From Ulota crispa (lineage: Eukaryota > Streptophyta > Bryopsida > Orthotrichales > Orthotrichaceae), in the NCBI GenBank assembly GCA_963920765.1, contig OY987250.1, positions 17,228,409 to 17,292,408 on the forward strand: a stretch of DNA of 64,000 nucleotides, written 5' to 3'. Position 1 is the first letter of the stretch; every line of letters begins with the position of its first letter. The translations under genes and the position numbers were made by a program. This document shows, one piece after another, positions 58,041-64,000 of the stretch. The notes under the pieces are model-generated. The model made no database searches. It had not been told where the DNA came from and saw nothing but the letters and a program-made list of their open reading frames with translations.

Positions 58041-59406
58041 GGAGAACACTTCAGTGGTGTCCTCAGCCCTTCCACAATCGATCTCTGCACAACTCTATGC
58101 TCCTCTCCACTTCCACATCCACGCCGGAGTCACTCACATGTAAGCTCAAGGCGCGCTTGCTTGTGCATTCACGCGGTTGATTTGAAGCACTTGTTAGAAT
58201 CCGGTTGCGCAAATTAATTTGAACATCTTTGGCCATGGCCGGAAGCTTGATATGTGACAAGCAACCTCCGGTAATGCTTTGAATGCAGAGCGCTGAGGCC
58301 GTGCGGGATGCGCCATCAATTGGCGCTTTTCTTTGACGCCATTGAGTCCTCGTTTAACCTTTTCTTGTTAAATTACAGCCTGCCGTTAGTTCTCCGATGA
58401 TCATTTGCCGGAAGAGACGAGAGTGCACTCGTCTAAGAAGAAGACGTAACACGACGCTTGGTAATTCAATGTATGCTTTGTCATTGTCATTGGTACTTTC
58501 ACTCCTGGTTTCTTGTTCAGGTTTCATAATCCGCATTCTTGTAAGGTTATTGAATTGCTTTCTCTCTTTCTTGAAACCACTGAACAATTCCTGCATTGCA
58601 AGAACTAAAAAATCCTCTGTGTTTTTCGCTGCGTAGCTGTATTACGCATGAGGATATTATATATAATTATCGACTTGACGGTTAGGTGTTTTTTCTTTGT
58701 TATGTATGAATTTGACCACTTTCAGTTGGCGGATGTTGATTAACCCGTTAACGTCTGTGGTCGATTCTGGGGTGGGCAATCCTTTGTATGATCATTTGGA
58801 TGACCATTTGGGGCAAATTTTAAAACTATTGAATACAGATGTCTACCACAGATCTAACCGTACAGATGGAAGTATCTTGCAGGGTTTATGCATCATGCTC
58901 ACTCTTTAGTTGTTATGGTCATCTTTTTGCATTTATTGGCATCTTTTCAGCCAGTAATTTTTTAGTTTTTTCAACTCTCTAGCCACAGGCCACCTCAAAT
59001 TGGCGTGGTTATTGTCCTAATCTCTTCACTTTCCAATTCCCCAGACGCGTCATGTCATCAAATTCCTTGACATGCTCTCTCTACAAACTGAAAAGAGTGA
59101 AAAACGACCAGGAAATGGTCGACCAGACGTTCATGGGTTAAACCGTGCGTACTTTTTTGGTTTCGGCGAAGTTCTAGTTTATGGCTCCAAATGTTTCGAG
59201 GAGGTGGCAGGTCTCTTTTGGCGTCAGAAGTTGCTGAGTATTGTATGGAATATCCTCAAGTTGTTTACATTCTGACATGCTTTCGGTGTGTGTTTACTCC
59301 TATTTTACTCATGCTTTACTCTCTTCTACTGAGGTCTTCGGATAGTGTTCACACCGAAGGCGAAGTAAGGATGTTGTGCTGTTTTGTTCGAACGCGCGGA
59401 GCAATT
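58041..59406 (+). repeat. Duplicated segment, copy B (one private insertion)
   Basis: Partner of 50391-52275 in the same orientation. It holds only the TTAA-flanked insertion at 58744-59137. At the three places where copy A has insertions, copy B is continuous. It leads directly into the F-box relic, so copy B retains the original context and copy A is a truncated 5' piece. The open frames seen in copy A are broken here (stops after HSRG and RKLI), which favours regulatory or leader sequence over coding. Confidence 0.85.
58744..59137. mobile_element. TTAA-flanked CCC...GGG element, type D (complete)
   Basis: TTAA lies at 58740-58743 and 59138-59141. The left end is CCCGTTAACGTCTGTGGTCG and the right end CGACCAGACGTTCATGGG, inverted over about 20 bp with a 1-bp shift. 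Copy A shows the unoccupied site: GTTGATAAAACC at about 51668, against GTTGAT-TTAA-ACC implied after excision here. The 394-bp body is non-coding. Its right end matches the fragment at 13665-13750. Confidence 0.8.
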
Positions 59407-59456
59407 TAAGACAAACCACTTATATTGGATGTCTGCACTGGCCCTACCTCCGTAGT

Positions 59457-59702
59457 TTCAGTTCGCGAGCAGCGTGCAGGTTACCTGAAGACGTATGGAT
59501 TTGCGTAATGTCCTTTTTGGATGCCACATCGCTCTTGCGTCTTGCAGTCACGAACCGCCAGCTGTGCATTTTGGCGAACGACATGATTTGAGAATGAGTG
59601 TTTCTCCAAGATGTTGAAAACCTCCTCGTCGACATGAAACCTGCGTTTCGTTGGATGAGACTGTACCCAGTAGCATGTGGTGCGAGGAAGAATCTCGACT
59701 CT
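59457..59702 (+). pseudogene. F-box gene relic with two in-frame TGA codons
   Basis: One frame reads RLPEDVWICVMSFLDATSLL then RLAVTNRQLCILANDMI, a clear F-box (Skp1-binding) motif. It then has TGA (59589-59591), a Glu codon, TGA (59595-59597), and continues without interruption as VFLQDVENLLVDMKPAFRW to TGA at 59703. Canonical F-boxes have Trp a few residues after the AND-type segment, so the first TGA plausibly replaced TGG. TGTGCAG-type acceptor sequence (CGTGCAG at about 59479) precedes the motif, suggesting that it began an internal exon. No substrate-binding domain is recognisable downstream. Alternatives are an unrecognised short intron over the stops, or a truncated protein ending at Ile. 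Confidence 0.65.
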
Positions 59703-59705
59703 TGA

Positions 59706-62610
59706 TGTTGGTTGAGCACTTAGGGAGCACATCATTCTGGTTGTTACGTTTCAATGCCTATTATATCGGAGTACCTCTTCTGTTTGTTCGGTGTGTAGTT
59801 ATGTACTGGAAGTTGTGCTCGTGCGAAGCTGCATATTGTACGTGCAGATGGAAGCCATACGTTCAGCCATCACGACTTGGAAAAACATACAGGTCAGTGC
59901 GCCTACCTACATCGTGGTGAGTGAGTAGTCATATGGTTGTAATAGCAGTACTTCTGAGAGAGTAAGGGGACGGTGTGCCAAAGAATAGCAAGGGTGATAA
60001 CAGAGCGAGGACTTCACTTTTGGCAAGCCTTTCTTTGTCGAAGGCTGTATTTGATGATAAAAAGTAGAGCGGTTTCCTTTAGAGTGTAAGACTGACCGGC
60101 ATCACGTACGTGAGGCAGAGAGAGCTAAGCGTCATTCAAATTTGTGCACGGGCTAATTACGGGAATCAGACTCTCTCATCACCAGAAGCTGAACTGAAAT
60201 GTAGTCCAATTGAGCGGGATTGTGATTAGCAGTAAGGAGTGTGAAGATGGTGCGAGCATCGCAAGATGGATTGGCAGAGAGCCTTGAAAGCTTACCCCAG
60301 AGAGAAGGTCAGAGAGTTGCATTTTCTACTCGGGTGTCTGCTGTAGGATCCAAATAGGTGTTTTGCCGCTTGCGTAGGTGGGATGAGAGTAGGTGTGTTC
60401 TCCATAGAATCTGGAGAAGCTTTGGCAGCGGATAGGTTGACGGACATGAAGCAAGTGTCCGAGAAACCGAACAGCTCTCAAACGGACAGCCTCGTGCTTA
60501 AAACGTCCGCAATTTCCCATGTGAAGAAGAGATTACGGATTGCAGATGTGAGAAATTGGCTTCGATGGAGGTACAAAAGTTCAACTAACGCAAAGATGAT
60601 CGGTAAAACTGAACGGCTGTTCAGAATGCTTAGTGCTAAGCTTTTCAGCGGAGATTAATCAAGTTTGATTTAGAGACCGTGGTGGTGTATATTCAGATCT
60701 GCATTCTGTGCATTGCCCTGTTCGCAACCTTACATCTTGCGAAATCCATCCGGCTTCTCTACCCTGCTCTGCTCAAGTATGTATTTGGACTAAGCAGTTC
60801 ACCCTTTGTTCTTGTACATGATTTATTGTTTCCTCTGATACGATATCAATGGCTGCAGCGCACCAGTAGCGCTTACGATTCGTCGCGGATATTCACGATA
60901 GGTAGTAGACAGGTCAGAGATCCAAAGTTGTCTAAGATGCCCGCTTCGTTACTGGTTCAGGAACTTTGCAAGCGCTTGATGTTTGGCACTAGGAGCTGTT
61001 CTTGAATGGAGAATACATCGCTCGTGAATGGAAGTGCGAGCAAGTGTCCTGGCGTCATGAGGCCGGTCACTGCAACAAAACCGCCGCTTGTATTTTCGAC
61101 GCCAGCCAACCTCGCAGCAAGAACATGCACGGTATCAGTTTGTCGAAACAGCCACGGACTTTCTTTCTTTCCAATTGCTGAAGTGCAACGATCGACCCTC
61201 CGTAGTGTATCACTCCTCGGTTTCGTTTCTTCGGTGGATGCCCTTGAGGTATGGACGTTGTGTCTCTCGGCGTGAGCATGCACCCTAGTTGGGTGGATGC
61301 GTGGAGATTCTTCACAACTCTCCTTGCGGATTCTCATCTTCTAAACTTGGAAGCACGTTGTTTTTCAGCTGGGCTAGGATTGAGCTTTCTTAAGAGCTTT
61401 CATTTGGACACGGATGTGCCTCTTTCGGCACAGATGTATTGAGCCTAGGTAGGTGGGTAGCTGCTCCCGGACAATGGCAGCCCAAGGGGAGTTGCCGCTT
61501 CGCATGGAGCGGCAGCATGCACAAATCTTCGTCCTAACAAAGGTGGAGATGTTGCACAAGCCTTCCGGATGATGGACTGGATTGGTTTGTGAATCAGCAA
61601 GCATGTCATTTTACGGAATCTTTGAAAACGTGCGAGTACGCCCATGCCGCATCAATCGATCGGCAAACTGAAAGCGGGGTTGAAATTGAGTGCGCAGAGG
61701 GGAGCAAGTCGGATGAGTTTGGCATGCACGTGGTCGAGGGCTGGTGGGAGGTGTAAGACGAGTTGTAAGTGGAAATACGGAGGAGCATCTTGTTTGCCTT
61801 GCAAGACAGGTTGGAGGGTGAAGCTTGTGACCATGAAAGCGGGAACGGGAGGTGCAGTGGTGGGCATTCGCTTCTGGCCAGGAGCTGGCGTAGACAGCAA
61901 CCAGTTAGAGCAGGGCACTCCCATTGCAACATCATAGGGCTAGAGCATCCTTTGGAGCCAGTATTTGCCTGGGAGACTAGCTTGTCCAAGGAGTGGAGTT
62001 GTTTCAATGCCCGGTAGCAATTGGACCACAAGCGCTACAATGATGTGATGTTGGACTATGACATTAGAAGGTGTAGGTGACAAAGTTCAGGATAGATGGC
62101 TAAAATGAAATTCAAATCCTATACAGCAACAGAAATTAGGCCAGCAAAAAAAGCGTTGAAGGTTTGGTGATGCACTCTCAAGTGTGCAGGTTTTTCAGAA
62201 TGATTTGAATGCTGTGACCGGTTAGTGATACCCAAAATCTCACCTTGGTCTTGGTCGAGATTGTCAGCATTGTAGAACACCATTGGCTCATATTTTCTAT
62301 GAGATTTAAAGAGTCAAAAAGTGACTTGTGAGGCAAGAATTGACTTGTGAGTCAAGAATTGACTTGTGAAGCTTCTCATGAATGGTGAGATAGGTCGTGT
62401 TCAAACTGAAAAATGGAGGACTTTTATGTAGACTGTGCGGAAACAGTGGGTTGGAGCTGAATCCAACATGAGGTCTTGTGTTTATAAATGCTAGCATTAT
62501 CATTTTTAGGAGCAAGAAATGAATCTTTATTGTAATGTACATGTTGGTAACCAGTTTATCCATTGCATTGAAGTAAAATGAAGTCCTTTTTTTGATTTGT
62601 GATTTGTAAG
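59706..62610 (+). other. GC-balanced region, decayed gene remnants likely
   Basis: Composition resembles genic DNA, but no frame is convincing. Open frames at 60383-60658 (91 codons, basic: HVKKRLRIADVRNWLRWRYK), 60679-61005 (108 codons, hydrophobic start) and 61006-61275 lie head to tail. I do not recognise any of them. A short exon-like piece with TACGTGCAG before ATGGAAGCC and CAG|GTCAGT after it lies at about 59849-59893. It may be the remainder of the F-box gene. A 19-bp tandem (TGACTTGTGAGGCAAGAAT) occurs at 62322-62370. Confidence 0.35.
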
Positions 62611-62717
62611 AATTTCTCACCCAAATCCGGGACTACTACTTCTTCTCCCGCAAGTACGCTCCTGCACTGGAGTCCTTGCTGAAGCTTGCACCCCAGGTGA
62701 TGTTCATCCCCACTTGA
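62611..62717 (+). CDS. Candidate terminal exon of the BC10-like glycosyltransferase
   Basis: After the acceptor TTTGTAAG (62603-62610), two bases complete a Glu codon with the G left by exon 2. The frame then reads FLTQIRDYYFFSRKYAPALE and SLLKLAPQVMFIPT to TGA at 62715-62717. F.ARK.(A/S)P..LE.LL.LAP is the conserved C-terminus of plant GT14 proteins and is exactly what exons 1-2 lack. Joined length is 381 aa, in the usual range for the clade. No other GT14 exon lies beside it, so it is either this gene's last exon across an 18.7-kb intron or an orphan from a second copy. The CAG|GTGATG inside (62694-62702) could also act as a donor to a further exon. Confidence 0.7.
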
Positions 62718-64000
62718 CGCTCGCTGACGTTGTTGTTTGGTCAGTAAGCGCTCTTCTAATTAAAAGATGTTTATAGGACTCTCATAGATAATACTTCATG
62801 TTCACTCCCCCAAACTCCCAGAACTTTGTGTGTATATATATAGCAACCACTTGTGAAACCCAATTCACCAGGGGTGACAAAACTTTACCTTCCCCACCAA
62901 TCTATGCAAATCTCATACGTGATCTCGTCGTTTGTTCCTGTCAGACAGAGAGATAGTTTAGGTCATCAAGAACAGTTTTCTTACACAAGATGTATTACTA
63001 AGTGACTTAATCCGATATGCAAGTAGTGCAAACTATACTTGTATTCTAGGCATGTAAGAGGTAAGCTTGTAGGTGCCACAATAGCGACTCCTTAGCTGGT
63101 ACAGTACAAGACAGTACAAAACATTACACCGTGCAGTGTCGAAGGCAACTGGCGTTGATGAACCCGGGAGAAGAGTTATTATTACCTGTCAGACTGCCGC
63201 TTCAACACCAAGCCACACCAAATCCAAATCGTCGGGAGAATTTTCAGCCAAAGCCGTTGCGAAATCACGAGGGCGTCGGGCGTCTGGACATCGGTTGAGC
63301 CTCCTGCGCCCATTTCAACTCAAGCTCCCCAGCTTCTTGCCAGAAAAAAGGAGAGTAGATGCCTCTCATTATCCAGGACTTGATGGACTGTCGAAAGGAA
63401 TCAATCAGGTCAATTACTTCAATCTCTGTAGGACTTTCAGCCGCATCTTAATTTAATTTCCAGAAACGAGGATCCGGGGCGTGAGAGTACAAAAATTTCA
63501 GAATGGCATCACGAAAGTCCAAGCCTCTCGAGTCAACATAACTGAGTGGAATTTGTTATCAATTTCAATATTGTTTCTATGGTAAAACGCAAGCCAATGC
63601 TGAATTCTATAATTCAAGAGATATCCTAAACCTCATGAAGAAGGTGCTGAGAGCGACTCCGTCGTGAAAGCAGATGGCGTACAGCAAGGTAGACAAGTGG
63701 CAGTTCACGATTCAGACGTAGGGGTTAGAGGGCCCCAGAATAACAGCTCCTTGAAGCACGGGTTTGTTGATGATGATCAGAACGCTTTCCTGGGTCCATT
63801 TTCAGTCTCCAAGATGAACACCAGAACTCTGACCACCTGCATTCCCCCGGGTTGCGGAACGAGCCAGCACCCTCGCTGATGACGTTGTTCACATATGCTA
63901 GTGAGGTTGATATTCCTGCCATTGATGAACTCGGAAGAAGAGAAACCACAGTAGAGAACATCAGAAGTATATTAGAAGCCTATTGATACTAGTAGTATAC
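62718..64000. other. Right-hand end, no assignable gene
   Basis: The first part should hold the 3' UTR of the glycosyltransferase. Open frames at 63136-63456 (106 codons, Ser/Arg/Lys-rich) and 63664-63879 have no motif I recognise. A 35-codon frame near 63880-63987 (MTLFTYASEVDIPAIDEL...) is also unassigned. Genes may continue beyond the window. Confidence 0.4.

Larger units (their letters stand above)
43960..62610 (+). other. Candidate 18,651-bp terminal intron of the glycosyltransferase gene
   Basis: The donor G|GTTTGT at 43959/43960 follows codon phase 1. The acceptor TTTGTAAG|AA at 62610/62611 has a T-rich tract. Joining them gives ISQ-E-FLTQIRDYYFF in frame. The interval contains the antisense Roco-like gene, the two duplicated segments, an F-box relic and several transposons. 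No alternative C-terminal GT14 exon was found between 43960 and 44921. Other introns in this window are about 75-580 bp. Confidence 0.55.

Noticed and set aside
59849-59893. Small internal exon of the F-box gene
   Set aside because: Acceptor and donor look good, but the ~15 encoded residues cannot be linked to a family and the upstream frame is broken.
61606-62031. 141-codon minus-strand open frame
   Set aside because: Ser/Leu/Pro-rich with no motif, and overlapped by equally long frames on the plus strand; none could be preferred.
1-64000. CRISPR arrays, bacterial operons, tRNA or rRNA genes
   Set aside because: No regularly spaced identical repeats, no cloverleaf and no rRNA motifs were seen, and the intron-rich genes indicate a nuclear plant genome.

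Overview
The window looks like nuclear DNA of a land plant, most likely a non-seed plant (bryophyte, lycophyte or fern). The protein genes have GT-AG introns with T-rich acceptors. One gene is a plant-type NAT10/KRE33 with 26 coding exons. A second is a BC10-like family-14 glycosyltransferase. A third is an LRR-Roc-COR (Roco-like) protein whose C-terminal module I recall from moss and lycophyte proteins. No database search was run, so species and family calls rest on sequences read by eye.

Layout. 1-30.6 kb is an AT-rich desert with no convincing gene, packed with non-autonomous elements: TTAA-flanked CCC...GGG elements, a ~290-bp inverted-repeat family, and large foldbacks at 4.5, 15.5 and 19.1 kb. 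30.7-40.1 kb holds the NAT10-type rRNA/tRNA cytidine acetyltransferase (32236-40114, + strand, 1038 aa when spliced) behind a promoter region with telo-box and TGGGCC motifs. 42.4-44.0 kb holds two exons of the BC10-like glycosyltransferase. 44.9-49.4 kb holds the Roco-like gene on the minus strand (three exons). 50.4-52.3 kb and 58.0-59.4 kb are two copies of one duplicated segment, each carrying private transposon insertions that are absent from the other. The second copy runs into an F-box gene relic (59.46-59.70 kb) with two in-frame TGA codons. At 62611-62717 lies a short exon that supplies the missing C-terminus of the glycosyltransferase in the correct phase.

How it fits together. The simplest reading is that the glycosyltransferase runs from 42438 to 62717, with a terminal intron of 18,651 bp. 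That intron contains the antisense Roco-like gene, both duplicated segments, the F-box relic and many small transposons. The duplicated segments act as natural filled/empty-site pairs that help define element ends. The window contains no transposase or reverse transcriptase that I can recognise, so all mobile elements here appear to be non-autonomous.
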